A stretch of 64,000 nucleotides of DNA from Hygrophila difformis (taxonomy: Eukaryota; Streptophyta; Magnoliopsida; Lamiales; Acanthaceae), in contig JAOANR010000006.1 in assembly GCA_030278955.1 (NCBI GenBank), positions 31,957,383 to 32,021,382 of the forward strand. The letters are read 5' to 3'. How positions within the stretch are numbered: position 1 is the stretch's first letter; the number at the start of each line of letters is the position of its first letter. The notes beneath the pieces are model-generated. The model saw nothing but the letters and a program-made list of their open reading frames with translations, ran no database searches and was not told the origin of the DNA. The position numbers and the translations under genes were made by a program. Of the stretch, positions 34,790-46,071 are shown one piece after another.

Positions 34790-36717
34790 GTGGCTGCACC
34801 AATACCTCGGAGTGACTGTGGTTCTGGAATTCGGGAGGTACCTAGGCTTCCCCGTTATTCATGACCAACTGAAGATCGCTCATTTTGACTCACTGGTGAA
34901 GATGATAGATGAGAAGATTAGTTCTTGGGCAGCATTCCTCTTAAATGAAGTTGGGCGTATTACATTTACACAAGTTGTGCTATCATCTGTGATGTGTATG
35001 TCATGCAGCTCCATCTGTTGTCAGTGGGTGTCTGCAATCGTAAGACGAGGTGGTGCGTCGATGTATTTAGAAAGGTGCATCTGGGATTGCATTTGGTTAA
35101 TTGGGAAAAAATTAATTGTGCTAGGAGGAATGGTGGGTTGGGCTTCAGGGCGAGTAGACAAATGAACATTACCTTGCTAGGTCAGCAAGTCTAGGATATT
35201 GTTATGAATAATAACAAACTATGGGTGAGGGTTATGTGAGAGAAGTACATGTTGGAGGTGGGAATGCTCCATCGAGCCCATTATCGAAACATCAAAGTTA
35301 GGAAAGGCTATGGGTCGTGGATTGGCAATGGTAAGAGTTTATTCTAGTATGCCCCATGGTGGGAAGTGGAATACTTGGCCCAACAGGTTCCTTTTGAGAA
35401 TATTTGTGAGGTGAAAATGCGAGTTAAAGATATGATTGTGAATGGGGAGTGGGCACTTGATGGGACTAGTTCCTGATTGCCAACTGCAATACGTGAGAAG
35501 AATCAGGCATCCGTAGCTTCCTACTTGTTTGTTGCGACGCGGACGTTACCTATTGATGTCGGGAATTAAGGGGTGCATATTTGGTGAAATCGGGCTACAA
35601 TGGTTGAGACGTACATAAGAAAGGAGGGAAAGATGGAATTGAATGTGGAAGCAGGATATCTCGGAGAAAATTGGAGTTCTTTTGTGGCTGGTGAGTAATG
35701 AGGCAATGCCTTGCAATTATCTGTGATTTTTAAGAGAGGATTGACATTATCTCCCCTATGCTCTATCTATGGGATTTTTGTTAACACCTAAAAGCAGGCA
35801 CTTTTCACTTGTGTTTAGGCAACTAATATGTGGCAGCGGGTGGGGTTTTGTCAATTGGATAATGTGCATGTGGTGGCGGAAAGGGATAGGTTTTGGCTTT
35901 GAGTGGGCGTGGCATATTTGGGGCACCAAATTTATCACGTTGCTCTGGATTATTTGGTGCATGCGCAATTTGCGATATTCAAGGGCAGCGAGCAACAATC
36001 TTGGGGGCCTTGATGCCAGTTGAGTGGTTGTGGTGTGGCCTGAAAGAAGTGCAATGGGCCAAACGAATTAAATGTTCGAGTTTTGCAGTTGGTGAAGTGG
36101 TGCGACATTGCTGTCAGAGATGGAGTCTTGCATTCGGATAGTTGTTGGCTGGAGGATGCTGGCGTCTCCAGATTTGGGGTAGTGGTCCGAATGAACGATA
36201 GCGAATGAAAAGGGGCATGTGCAGGCAAAGGTGGGCGCCGGTCGATCTTGGAGGTTGAGTTGATGGGGTTGCATGCAGGGCTGCAGCTGGCATCCGCCAA
36301 TTGGCACCAGGTTGAGTGTCTGCTTTGTTGATCCTCTGGAGGAGGTTTTGACCTTGATTAATGGGGGTTGGTACTATTTGTCCTTTTTTCTGGCCTGTGG
36401 AGAAGGATGTTAAGACGGAGTTGATACACCATGACAGGTGTGTGGTCAGACATATCTTTCGAGAAGGCAACTAAGTTGCGGACGCATTGGCCAAGATTTC
36501 GATGCAGCGCAATGATTTCTTTGCCACTTGGGCCTTCATTCCAGATGAGATTGTGCCTTTGTTGGAACGGGATCCGAGCGGGATGGAGTACTTGCGATCA
36601 TGAGGCTACTATCGGGCTGTTGAGTTATGCACTATGGACTTTTTTTTCCTTCTTTTTGTTTTGAGTCTCTTTTTCTCTTATATTTTTCGCTCGCCTTTTC
36701 AGGTTTTATCACCAAAA
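34790..36717 (+). pseudogene. 5'-truncated LINE ORF2 fragment (second copy)
   Basis: Begins in the region after the RT active site (VVLEFGRYLGFPVIHDQLK, LLNEVGRITF), continues through heavily frameshifted zf-RVT and RNase H parts and ends with PDEIVPLLERDPSGMEYLRS then a stop at about 36603. The 3' UTR ends TTTTATCACC plus an A-run at about 36717. It matches the same region of the 14880 LINE but is more decayed. Confidence 0.8.
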
Positions 36718-37324
36718 AAACCACACAAGTGTGATTTTAGAACTATAATACTTCCAACCTTCATGTTGGGGTTCGATTTTCCCTCCGGCCCCCTATCCCT
36801 TTCGTTTGTTCATTTGTAATTGTGTAATATAAACTTCCACTACCACTTTTATAGCCTGTGTGTAATCTGTTCAGAAAAAAATATATATGACTCAATTAGC
36901 TAGATTTTCCCTTAGTTAATTGATTTACAATTGGTAAAGAAAATAACAATTATTGCATTTTTTGGGAAAAATAATTATGCCCATTTAAATTAATTGTAAA
37001 TATTGGATGATAAAAAAATTAAATGAGAAAATTAATTGAGAGTTATGCCAGACAAACTGTTAATTAATAATTGTAGTAAAAATTAAGAATTATTAAAAAA
37101 AATTAAATAAATTTAGATCACATCTTGACTTTAGGCCATGGACAAGTACAAAATGTTGTTGCCCCAGGACCAGCCCTGACTTATGTGAAGTAGACATTCC
37201 AGCATCTATATTAATTTGTAAATACTCAAAGGAAGAGAAGAAGCCAAGCTTTCTAAATCATCAAACAAGACAAAAAAGTTTTTCTAAAACTAAACAGAGA
37301 TTAAAATTTTACAACATAATAAAT
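36718..37324. other. Intergenic, no gene seen
   Basis: AT-rich, no ORF or terminal repeat recognised. Confidence 0.4.
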
Positions 37325-37989
37325 TGTCATGTGTAAATGACTTAAAAGGGTGAAACAAACTGCGCACACAAACAACGTATCTTTCTTTCTTGGTGATAAC
37401 TTCAAAGTTAAGTGTGTTTATCTTTGAGTAATTCTAGGATGTGACCGGCTGGGATATTTCCTAATGTGTGCATGAGTGAGGCCAAAGTGTACTAGAGAGA
37501 GCTCATGTTAATTTGTGTAGTCAGTCTTCTCTATCAAGCTGGCAACATCTATTGTAACACCCTATTTTTCTGTTGTGCTGAAAAATGGGGTGTTATAACA
37601 GTATCAGAGCCAAACTTCGACGGTGTGTTGGGGTATTTAGGCACCTAACCGCATGAAAGATCAATGGGATATGGATGGTTGAGGCACCTACAGGATATGG
37701 ATGAACGAGCGAAATGAGGACCTTGCATCCTTAAGAGAGAAGAATGTAATATTGCGAAGAATAGCTTAAAAGGAGTAAAACAATCTATCATACCAACAAG
37801 GTACATTTATTTCATAGTAGCCATTATATGAGAACACCAAAGTTAAGTGTGTTTGCCTTAGAGTAATTCTATTATGGGTAATGTCCTGAGAACTCTCCCA
37901 TCATGTTGGTTTGTGGGGTCAGCCTTCGCTACCATGCCTTAAACGACTAGGTAATGCCCTATTTTTTAGCCGCGCAGAAAATTGAGTGC

Positions 37990-37990
<1 letters not shown>
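37325..37990 (+). mobile_element. Cassandra-type TRIM with 5S-rRNA-like LTR segments
   Basis: LTR1 37325-37600 ends AAAAATGGGGTGTTATAACA; the primer site GTATCAGAGCC follows at once. LTR2 starts TGTAAT at 37745, carries CTTAAAAGG and ACCAACAAGGTACATTTATT, and is cut at about 37990. Both LTRs contain AAAGTTAAGTGTGTTT followed by GAGTAATTCTA, a diverged form of the 3' half of 5S rRNA (at about 37412 and 37839). 5S-like LTRs, tiny interior and tRNA-Met primer site define Cassandra elements. Non-coding by nature. Confidence 0.75.

Positions 37991-38025
<35 letters not shown>
37991..38025 (+). repeat. (AG)17 microsatellite
   Basis: Uninterrupted AG repeat at the truncated end of the Cassandra LTR. 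Confidence 0.9.
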
Positions 38026-38027
<2 letters not shown>

Positions 38028-38930
38028 AGAAGCATGTATGGTGCAATAATCAGATTGCAAATATTTTCATATTACCTTTCAGATATCCCGTTACATGAAG
38101 TGGTGAAGATTCTGCTCACAATGATGAACCATCATAATACAATAATTAAGGAAATCATAAAGACAGAAGGAAGCAAGTCAACACAATACCTAAAAAGAAT
38201 CATGCATTTCTTGCCAAGGTGCAGTATAAAAGAATATGCACAGGAGTATCAAATAGACATTAGAGAATAGAACATATAGGTTCTACATGATGGAACCTTT
38301 TAGCGATGTTGCGAGTAGGGAGAATGCTTTGTTCAACTTTCCAAAGAAACATTTTAACATGCAGGGAAGGTTGAATGACAAAAACTTGAATTCAAATTTG
38401 AAGATGTGAAGCGTGTAGTTCTCTCAAAAAGAGTATAAGAACAACCCACATTATAACCACTTTTTATTTGTAAAGCACTTTCTTTCCTAATACCAATTTT
38501 TTGTACCAAGGAATTTTTTTGGGAGAAAAAACTTCAATTGGAAGTAAACAAACAGAAGGAATTACATAATTGAAAGAAACTGAAAGATTACAATGTTTGA
38601 ATTTAAAGAAAGATGTAAGGAATTCAAAGACAAAAAGCAGTAAATGAATGAAAATTGTATAACTGAAAAAAGAAAGCGAAAAACTATTAGTAAAAAAAAA
38701 ATGCAAGTCGTCTCTTTGAGAGTAGTGATGACAATGACCTTGTTGTGATGGATTTTGTATTTATAGCATGTCTTCTTTGACTGCGTAATGCTTGTCCAAT
38801 TGCTGAACCGTCTCTTTGATTGCATAGTTGCTGGTGCTCAGGTCTCAACCGCCTCATCTTTTGTATCAAATTGCTCAACCGTCTATTTTTTCTTTTCTAT
38901 GTTAATAGATGCCCCCTTGCATTTTTAATT
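38026..38930. other. No gene recognised
   Basis: Low-complexity AT-rich DNA; small ORFs show no family resemblance. Confidence 0.4.
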
Positions 38931-38949
38931 AGCATGGCCATCTGCGTTT

Positions 38950-39085
38950 GAGGTGGCCTCACAGAGGACACTTGGGTGGCCTGAGGCCCTCAGGATGCTC
39001 GGGTGGTCTAAGGCCTTAGAGGACACTTGTTGGCCTGACACACTTGAGGACACTTGGGTAGCCTGAGGTAGCAAAGGACACATCA
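38950..39085. repeat. Degenerate 20-30-bp repeat (AGGACACTTGGGTGGCCTGA)
   Basis: Three to four diverged copies of AGGACACTTG..GGCCTGAGG in tandem. Confidence 0.5.
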
Positions 39086-39312
39086 TCAGCCCCCATTGCC
39101 TCTCATCCAGCAACTGTCGTCTCTTTTCGGCCATTAGCTGTGAGCCATCGTCCTAGGCAGGTCTGGACAATACCATAAATAATCGCCAGACGACAGGTCA
39201 ATACAAATCAGTTGTCGTCTAAAGCAAAAAGAGGACTGATCCAATACGACAAACCATCCTCATACCTTGGAAGACGACCCTTCTTATTATCCAGGGTTAG
39301 TTGTCGTATCAG

Positions 39313-39423
39313 GAGTCAATTTCAGTGCATAATTCAAATCCCCTGTACCATTTTCAACTATGGTTGCAGAGTCAATTTCAGTGCAGAATTCAAACCCCTG
39401 TACCATTTTAAACTATGGCTGCA
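39313..39423 (+). repeat. 56-bp tandem duplication
   Basis: GAGTCAATTTCAGTGCATAA to the following GGTTGCA (39313-39368) is repeated at 39369-39423 with few changes, directly upstream of the WRKY fragment. Confidence 0.8.
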
Positions 39424-39965
39424 GCCAAGCAACCAAGCTTGGCGGAACAGCAGATATCTGCTCCTATGGATAAACATCGCTTGACAGCTGGCAGCAAGAT
39501 TGATGAACTCATTTACGATGGACAATCAAATTTAAACATTTCCATGTCATCTTCTAATAAAAAAGATAGCTTCTCCTTAAGTACAGTTGGTAAAAGATCA
39601 GGTGAGAATGATAACTGGAGAAAATATGACCAAAAAGTGGTCAAAGGAAGTGAATTCCCACGCAGTTACTACAAATGCACATATCCAAATTGAGGTGAAA
39701 AAGATCTTTGGACACACTCCTAATGGACATATAACAGGCATCATCTACAAGGGATCACATGATCATCCAAAATCACAAACCACAAGATGCCGTAACCCTG
39801 GTGCTCTTATTAGCTCTCAAGATGATATTATGGGCAAAACTCTCTCATCTTTCACTGATCAAGATGGTAATTGGCTTCATCTGATAGTTCTAGAGTTGGT
39901 TTTTCTGTTGAGGTGTTTGAGCCCTGATGTCATCTTAAAACATGTGTCTTATAGGTCTAGCTAGC
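39417..39965 (+). pseudogene. Group I WRKY transcription factor fragment, broken zinc finger
   Basis: The WRKY domain is readable as [20 protein letters not shown] then KCTYPN; the invariant WRKYGQK is changed to WRKYDQK. A 2-bp loss at about 39692 removes the second zinc Cys and shifts frame; the next frame continues EVKKIFGHTPNGHITGIIY and ends the domain with the HDH ligands, then NPGALISSQDD. A donor-like GTAATTGG follows at about 39866, so this is a genomic fragment with intron sequence and not a retrocopy. Domain sequence fits the N-terminal WRKY domain of group I proteins. Only a part of one gene is present; no promoter or second domain was seen. Confidence 0.8.
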
Positions 39966-40203
39966 TTGAGAATGCTAGTCTCAAATACAACTTCCGAAAT
40001 TTATAAAGCAGTTTCAGTTGGATTTTGAGTGCTTAGTTGGGTCTGTGAGATTTATCCACGTGTTTATAACCGAAATTGGTCTTGGCCATATATTTGATAC
40101 TCGGTAATTTTAACCAATTTTTATGTCTTATATTAAAATTTTAAATTTAGTTGGCGTTAGTGTTATTGAGCTATTTATGTTTATCTCAAAATATCCACTC
40201 TTA
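39966..40203. other. Spacer between WRKY fragment and PIF element
   Basis: AT-rich; ends in the TTA target duplication of the PIF/Harbinger element. Confidence 0.4.
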
Positions 40204-40587
40204 GAGCAACTCTAGGTGTGTCTTCAAAATAGTGGGAAACTCCAATTCACCGTCCAAGTGCACTCCAGCGGCAGTCGACAAAACGGGAGACGACACATCA
40301 TTATCCTGTGGAGTGAATTTAGTGGGGGCACTGTAGACCATCGGTATACTTTCTTTTTTTTTCCTTGTAATTTTAGTTTACACTTTATATGTATATTTTA
40401 TGTCAAATAACTTCACTTAAAACTGAATAATTGTGTATTCTCATTATTAAATAACTTTTTAAGTTCAAAATTTTTATGGGTGTTCTTCAAAGTTGATTTA
40501 AAATTGAAAGAAAATTGTAACAAAATTTTAAAATATTTAATTGAATTTATAAACATTGCATTAATGTAGGATTGAAATACAATACAT

Positions 40588-41681
40588 TTAAATTAAAATA
40601 CAGAAACACAATATCATCAATCTAAATGCAATACAATAATTATACATTAATAATCTCCTAAGCCTAAATGCAATACAATAATTATACATTAATAATCCTC
40701 CCATATCTGGAAAGTAACTTCCAAAGTTGAAATCATTGTCGGGATGAACGCTTGATCGTTTCTGAATAATACTCACTTGTTCTTGCTCAAAGTATAAGCG
40801 AGACGCTATATTGGAAATAGATGATGTATCCATCATTAAGATTTTATTATGAGCTTCCTATTGTGCTATTTCTTGTGATTTTTGGACCAAATCATTTGCT
40901 CTAATAATCTCATTATTTCTCATTTCTTGTAACTCCAAAGTTTTGGCATTTGACCCCTCAAATAATGTTTGTATTTTTTTATTTGATTCCAATAATGAGT
41001 TCACGGTAACAGAAAAATCCTCACCTTTTTTTTTCTTCAATTTTGACTTTTTAACTCCCAATGGCCGCTTAGATGCAGAACCACTTTCACTGTCATCACT
41101 TAAACTAATTGAAAATGAGGGACTGCACCGGGTGATACGGGAGATTCCGGCACCGGCGTATTTGACTGTGCAGATTGGGAAGAAAATGCATCAGCTCGTG
41201 ATTTCTGTGATTTACAGTCGAACTTCTCGAAATCTTTCAGAAGATCCATACATGCTCAAATTTAAATTCTTTCTTATATTTGGGATCGAGTGTCATCAAT
41301 TGTTTTGCACGACTCATCTAATAACAATAATACATGTTAATATTATGAAATATGATAATTCAAAGTTAAAATCTAAAGGTAAACTTACAATATGACTTTC
41401 AGATGCGCCACTTGGATTAGTGTATTCAACTTATTGAATGCATGCCTTGAACTTAGATGTTGCACTCAAGATGAGAAGCATACGAGTCTCCATTGATCGA
41501 AAAGTTCTGTCCGGCATATAAGAGTTTGGTTTCTCATTACAGTAAACTTGAGCGATACGACCCCAGAATTGCTCTTTTTTTTAGCAATTCCAACTTCCGG
41601 GTCTTGGGATATATCTATGTACATACGACAAAGATGTCTATTTTCATCAATAGTGTAGTTAGTATTTTTGGAGTTGGACAT
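40588..41681 (-). pseudogene. PIF/Harbinger ORF1 (Myb/SANT-like DNA-binding protein)
   Basis: From ATG 41681: NYTIDENRHLCRMYIDISQD then, after a frameshift in the KKKS run, segments like the plant Harbinger ORF1 (Myb-like N-terminus, then SGASES and, past an intron-like gap at about 41310-41395, DPKYKKEFKFEHVW). The C-terminal part at 40858-41061 reads KKSKLKKKKGEDF and then a coiled-coil-like LELQEMRNNEIIRA, with a last segment to 40588. ORF1 partners the transposase in DNA binding and nuclear import. Stops and frameshifts prevent expression. Confidence 0.7.
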
Positions 41682-41948
41682 TTCAAAAAAAAGAATTTAA
41701 AAGAAATTGCCAAGTATGGAAGATTTTAGGAAGTTATGAAGTGTTGAGTGCAAATATATATAAACCTTACTATTTATACCAAGAAATTCCTAAACAATGG
41801 CATGAACTATGGCAATTGATGATAAAATACTCACCCAATTATTATGCATACTCACATTCCAAGCACAATAATAAAGTTATCTGAATTCACACATGCATGG
41901 TCCTCAATCACACATACCAATGAAAGATGATAAAAAATATTTTTTCAG

Positions 41949-42325
41949 ATCGCCACTTCCATTGGCGATTGCATCAAAATAAAATAAAATAAAATAAAAT
42001 GGACAATAGCCGTAGCCACTTTAGATAGAGATTTGAATTACTTCTATATAAAACTAAATAAATAGATAAAACATAAAAAATAATTGAAAATGAATAAATT
42101 GATCAATAACATCCTTCCACGTATTTTTAATTCATCGAAGAAATAAAAAAGGAATTGAAAATGCATAAAATTGTGTGTATATATATATTAATCCCAATCG
42201 CCACTTGAAGTGGCGATGGACTATTCACAATTTTTTATTTTATTTTTTATTTTATTTGGATGAAATATGTGGGATCCAAGTTTTTTTTACATTTTTTTTA
42301 ATACATCGCCGCTTGAAGTGGCGAT
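41949..42325. repeat. Three 21-bp palindromes in the divergent promoter region
   Basis: Half-site ATCGCCACTT, one central base, then its exact complement AAGTGGCGAT at 42197-42217; near-identical copies at 42305-42325 (one A-to-G change) and 41949-41969 (imperfect centre). The two right-hand copies are each followed by G, two or three bases and CTATTCA. They lie between the two opposed genes of the PIF element. Confidence 0.75.
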
Positions 42326-42478
42326 GACTATTCATTTTGTCTTTTTTTGGCAATCACCCTAATAAAAAAAGATAAAATGCTACTCAATTGTCAGGAATCC
42401 AATGCATTTTTTCTTATTATAAAAGTTAGCTTTACTCGCATGTAGCAAACCATAATTTAAAACATTATCTTAAGAAAA

Positions 42479-43806
42479 ATGAATCCCAATGGCGTTCCTC
42501 ATCATCTCACTTCAATGTTCTTCAATGATGATATTGAAGATTCAATACATCATTACCAACAACTGCTCATTCAACAACAATATAACACTAATCTTGCTTG
42601 CACGGTGGTTAAGCAACGAAGGTACCAGAAATGTGCATGGAGGCTCAATTCTGGGTCGTAGAGTAATCCATCGTGATCGAGATGTAGTTGCCGAACGACT
42701 TTTCAATGACTATTTTTCTGAAAATCCAACATTCAATGAAGAAATGTTTCGTAGACGTTTCCGAATGTCTCGAAGTTTATTTCTTTGTATCACCAATTCT
42801 GTCAAAAACCATGATAGATACTCTAAGCAGCGGTGCGATGCATCCGGGAGGATGAGTTTGTCCACACTTCAGAAAGTTACAACCGCCTTTCGTGTATTGG
42901 CATATACATTGCCAGCGGATGCAGTTGATGAATACATTAATATTGGTGAGTTCACTACCATTGAATGTATTAAGAGGTTTTGTCGTGCAATCGTTGAAAT
43001 ATTTTATATTCAATATTTAAGATCCCCTAATTCAAATGATATTGAGAGACTACTGTATATTGGTAAAATGCGTGGATTCCCAGGAATGTTAGGTAGCCTA
43101 GATTGCATGCAATGGAGGTGGGAAAATTGTTTAACTGTTTGGTCAGGGCAATACGCAGGTCGTAGTGGAAAACCAAGAATAATTCTTGAAATTATTGCTG
43201 ATTATGATCTCTGGATATGGCATGCATACTTTGGTATGCCAGGATGTAATAATGATATCAATGTGTTAGAATGATCTCATCTTTTTACAAATCTTGATAG
43301 AGGAATTGCTCCACGAGCACACTAGTCATCCCAGGTAAAAAGTATGATATAAGTATGATATGGGTTACTACCTTGCGGATGGGATATATCCAAAATGGTC
43401 AACACTTGTGCAAACAATTCACGATCCCCGAACAACAAAAAAGAAATTATTTGCAATGAAACAAGAGTCATGCGGAAAAGATGTCGAGCGAGCATTCGGA
43501 GTTCTTCAAAGGAGATTTGCAATACTAGCCAATTCAGCCCGATTTTGGGACAAAGATATTTTGCATGATATAATATCAGCATGCATTATTATGCATAATA
43601 TGATAATTGAAGATGAAAGGGATCTTCAAATGCCTATTGATGATACAAGAGAAGTTCCGATCCCCGATGTTGAAGTGGTAGATGAAGAAACCGATCAGTT
43701 CCAAGCATTTCTTACTCGATTTAGAAAAATCAAAGATAATGATGCTGATTTTGCACTTCGTAATGCTTTGATTGGTCATTTATGGGAAGAATTTTTTAAA
43801 TTCTGA
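42479..43806 (+). pseudogene. PIF/Harbinger DDE transposase
   Basis: N-terminus MNPNGVPHHLTSMFFND in one frame (42479), shifting at about 42600 to a long open segment to 43274 with FRMSRSLFL and the first Asp in GSLDCMQWRWENC; the second Asp is in PGCNNDINVL followed by TGA at 43272. After frame damage, 43360-43806 holds the Glu in ESCGKDVERAFGVLQRRF and IIMHNMIIEDERD. All three DDE residues survive but the frame is broken at least three times. Family DDE_Tnp_4. Confidence 0.88.
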
Positions 43807-44191
43807 GAATATTGTACTCAGTTTTATATTTCGTATTACAATAAATTTATGATTTTGATTATATTTTTTGTATTAAGTTTACATAATAATTTGATAAATA
43901 TTTATTAGATTATATTTTTATATTAATAACTTAAAAAAATTAAAAATTAAAGAAATAAGAAGAAAATATATATTTTTTAATAAAATTTTAATTATAAAAT
44001 TTAACTATATACAATATATTAGTTTGATAGATAAAAGTAAAATGAATAATAAAAAGGCATCAAAAGAAAATATTCTTAAATAGAGGAAAATTTAGAGTGG
44101 ATTGTTGGAGATGAAAAGTGAAAAACTGTAAACTGGACTGGAACATAGAGTATAGTTAACTGGGAAATAGTGTTTATTGCTGGAGATGGCC
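43807..44191. other. PIF element 3' non-coding end
   Basis: AT-rich sequence after the transposase stop, ending in the right terminal repeat. Confidence 0.6.
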
Positions 44192-44214
44192 TTAGTTCTC
44201 CATTTTTTCATCTC

Positions 44215-45059
44215 TTTTTTTTTTTTTTTTTTATGAAACAGCCTAAGAAGGCGAGAGAAGGGAAAATTAAAAAAATACAATCAAAGCTAAATGAGTCGAG
44301 AAAATGCCATGTCATCTGTATCCTTGCAAGCCATGTCTATGATGTCATTCGGAGGAAATGCCCAAGTAGTGTAAAATTCCTCAGCATTGGCACCCTTTCT
44401 CGCTAATCCATCTGCAACTTGATAGACATGTCGAACAGTGCAGCCAGACATGCTACCAATAAGTGTCCGAACTTCTTTAATCATCGGCCATAGTGATGAT
44501 GCGGCAGAGCAGCACCCACAACTAGCCGCAACACGTCCAGAAAGTCCACATAACAAGAACCAAGAGTCACACCCAGTTGAATAGGCAGAAGGAGTCCAAA
44601 GCGAAGTGCAAGCAATTCCACTTCAAGAATATTTTTAGCTCCTAGTAGGCCACTGCAACCTTGTATCCAATGTCCATTACTTGCCCTTATAACCGCCCCA
44701 AAGCCTGATTACATAGCCATCTGTATGGAGGATAGTCCCGCCCACACCATCATCGATCCATCTCACCATCTTCAGGACCTTCTCATGCTGAATGTGTGGA
44801 TTTACGATAATATAAAGCCTTAGCAATCACTTTATCACTAGACAAGCAACTCGCCCAGAAAACTTTATTATTCCTCTCGCACCAAACCGTCCAAACTATA
44901 GCCAAAAATCGAGCTCCCCAAGTTCTCCAAGCCCATTCCATCCAATGGCGGTTGTCAATGGGATAAAGAGCTTCAAGCATGTGAGAAAAGTAAAAACCTT
45001 CTTCCAAACTTGATCTGCCCATGAGCATTTGAAATAATGCATTACGCCAATCTTCAACC
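44215..45059 (-). mobile_element. 5'-truncated LINE (third copy), 845 bp
   Basis: The T-run at its left end (a minus-strand poly-A tail) and a 3' UTR with CTCGCCTTCTTAGGCTGT match the 14880 LINE. The 10-bp repeat TTTTCATCTC flanks it (44205-44214, 45060-45069), giving exact borders. It contains only the ORF2 end: a zf-RVT-downstream segment (RHWMEWAWRTWGARF, CERNNKVF) at 44783-45028 and the RNase H tail (VADGLARKGANAEEF) at 44287-44556. Confidence 0.85.
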
Positions 45060-45069
45060 TTTTCATCTC

Positions 45070-45460
45070 ATGTTTATGATTTTTGATAAATGGAGATGTT
45101 TCTTTTTTCTTTCTTTCTTTATTTTTTAATTGAGAATTGCAAATTCAGAGATAAAGTCAAGCAAGACAACCTTCAAAAATCCATAGGAATAAAAGCCAAA
45201 AACGTCCTTTATTTTTGACAATTATCTAAAATAGTCCTTTATGTTTCAAGATACCCAAATGATCCTCTACATATGCATAAAATGGCCAAAATGGTCCTTT
45301 TGTATTATTAAAATAGGCTACTTGACCCCACCTTATTATAATTGACCCAAACTTTCAAAAACTTTCACTAAGCCCTAGAAAGGTTTGACTTTATAAAAAG
45401 GTCCTCCTTCAAAACCTTAAATAATTTTATTGTCCATATGACTTCGGATCCACATGAAAA
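45070..45460. other. Spacer; possible transposon-end relic and virus leader
   Basis: Contains AAAATAGTCCTTTATG and AAATGGTCCTTTTG stretches that resemble plant MULE inverted repeats, but no partner end was found. The right side may be viral leader. Confidence 0.3.
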
Positions 45461-45475
45461 TGGTATAAGAGCCCA
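45461..45475 (+). promoter_or_regulatory. Viral minus-strand primer site (diverged)
   Basis: TGGTATAAGAGCCC differs at one or two positions from the caulimovirid tRNA-Met primer site core TGGTATCAGAGCC. Confidence 0.55.
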
Positions 45476-45809
45476 GATTTTATCGAAAAATATAGTATTA
45501 AATATATTATTTATAATATTTTATCTCTTAATGGTGAAGATTTAATAATTTAATGAATTCAATTAATTTGAAACCTACGAGTTATTTCCAATATTTGGAA
45601 ATAAAAAAATGTAAATTTCCAAAGGAAATTCTTGAACTTGTTTATAGGACAAGATATTATAAAAATGGATTTCTTTCCATAAAATGAGAGGAACTGTTGG
45701 AAAGAAATTGATCCGGATAGCTCTAAGTTTTAACAAGATTTAAGAGAAATCCAAAAAAAAAAAAAAAACGATTCGAAATTATGGTAACCGGGTATTAATT
45801 TTACCTTGA

Positions 45810-46016
45810 AAAATAGATAACTCGAATCAATCAACAGAGAAGATCTTGAAATTATTTCAAGATCTGAAGAAAGAGATTTTGAATCTGAAATTTGATATTT
45901 TGGATATCAAGAAAAAGCAAAAGGATATTCCAGGATCTTACAAGAATAACCAAGCAAATATTAGAGATGCATTTGGACCGTACAAGCTTTACACCAAAAA
46001 GGTAAAGCAACTATAG
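45810..46016 (+). pseudogene. Small coiled-coil viral ORF (virion-associated-protein-like)
   Basis: An open segment of about 68 codons with no good ATG, rich in Lys, Ile and Leu with heptad spacing, between primer site and capsid gene. Caulimovirids often encode a small coiled-coil virion-associated protein in this position. Assignment rests on position and coiled-coil character only. Confidence 0.3.
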
Positions 46017-46071
46017 TTCCAAAGCAAAAATCACAAAAAGAACTGATGATTGATCCCCTGAAAACAATCGA

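Larger units (their letters stand above)
40204..44191 (+). mobile_element. PIF/Harbinger DNA transposon with both ORFs, inactive
   Basis: Left end GAGCAACTCTAG and right end CTGGAGATGGCC are imperfect inverted repeats. TTA duplications flank it (40201-40203, 44192-44194), as PIF/Harbinger elements require. It carries two divergent genes, a Myb/SANT-like DNA-binding ORF1 on the minus strand and a DDE transposase on the plus strand, both broken. Length 3988 bp. Confidence 0.85.

Noticed and set aside
37403..37470. A 5S rRNA gene
   Set aside because: Only a diverged part of the 5S sequence is present and it lies within an LTR with a tRNA-Met primer site next to it.
37986..38270. 94-codon ORF starting in the AG repeat
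   Set aside because: The N-terminus is only the translated microsatellite and the rest has no family resemblance.
42489..42600. Alternative N-terminus MAFLIISLQCSSMM for the PIF transposase
   Set aside because: The overlapping frame from 42479 (MNPNGVPHHL) fits PIF proteins better; the 42489 frame here is the result of a frameshift.
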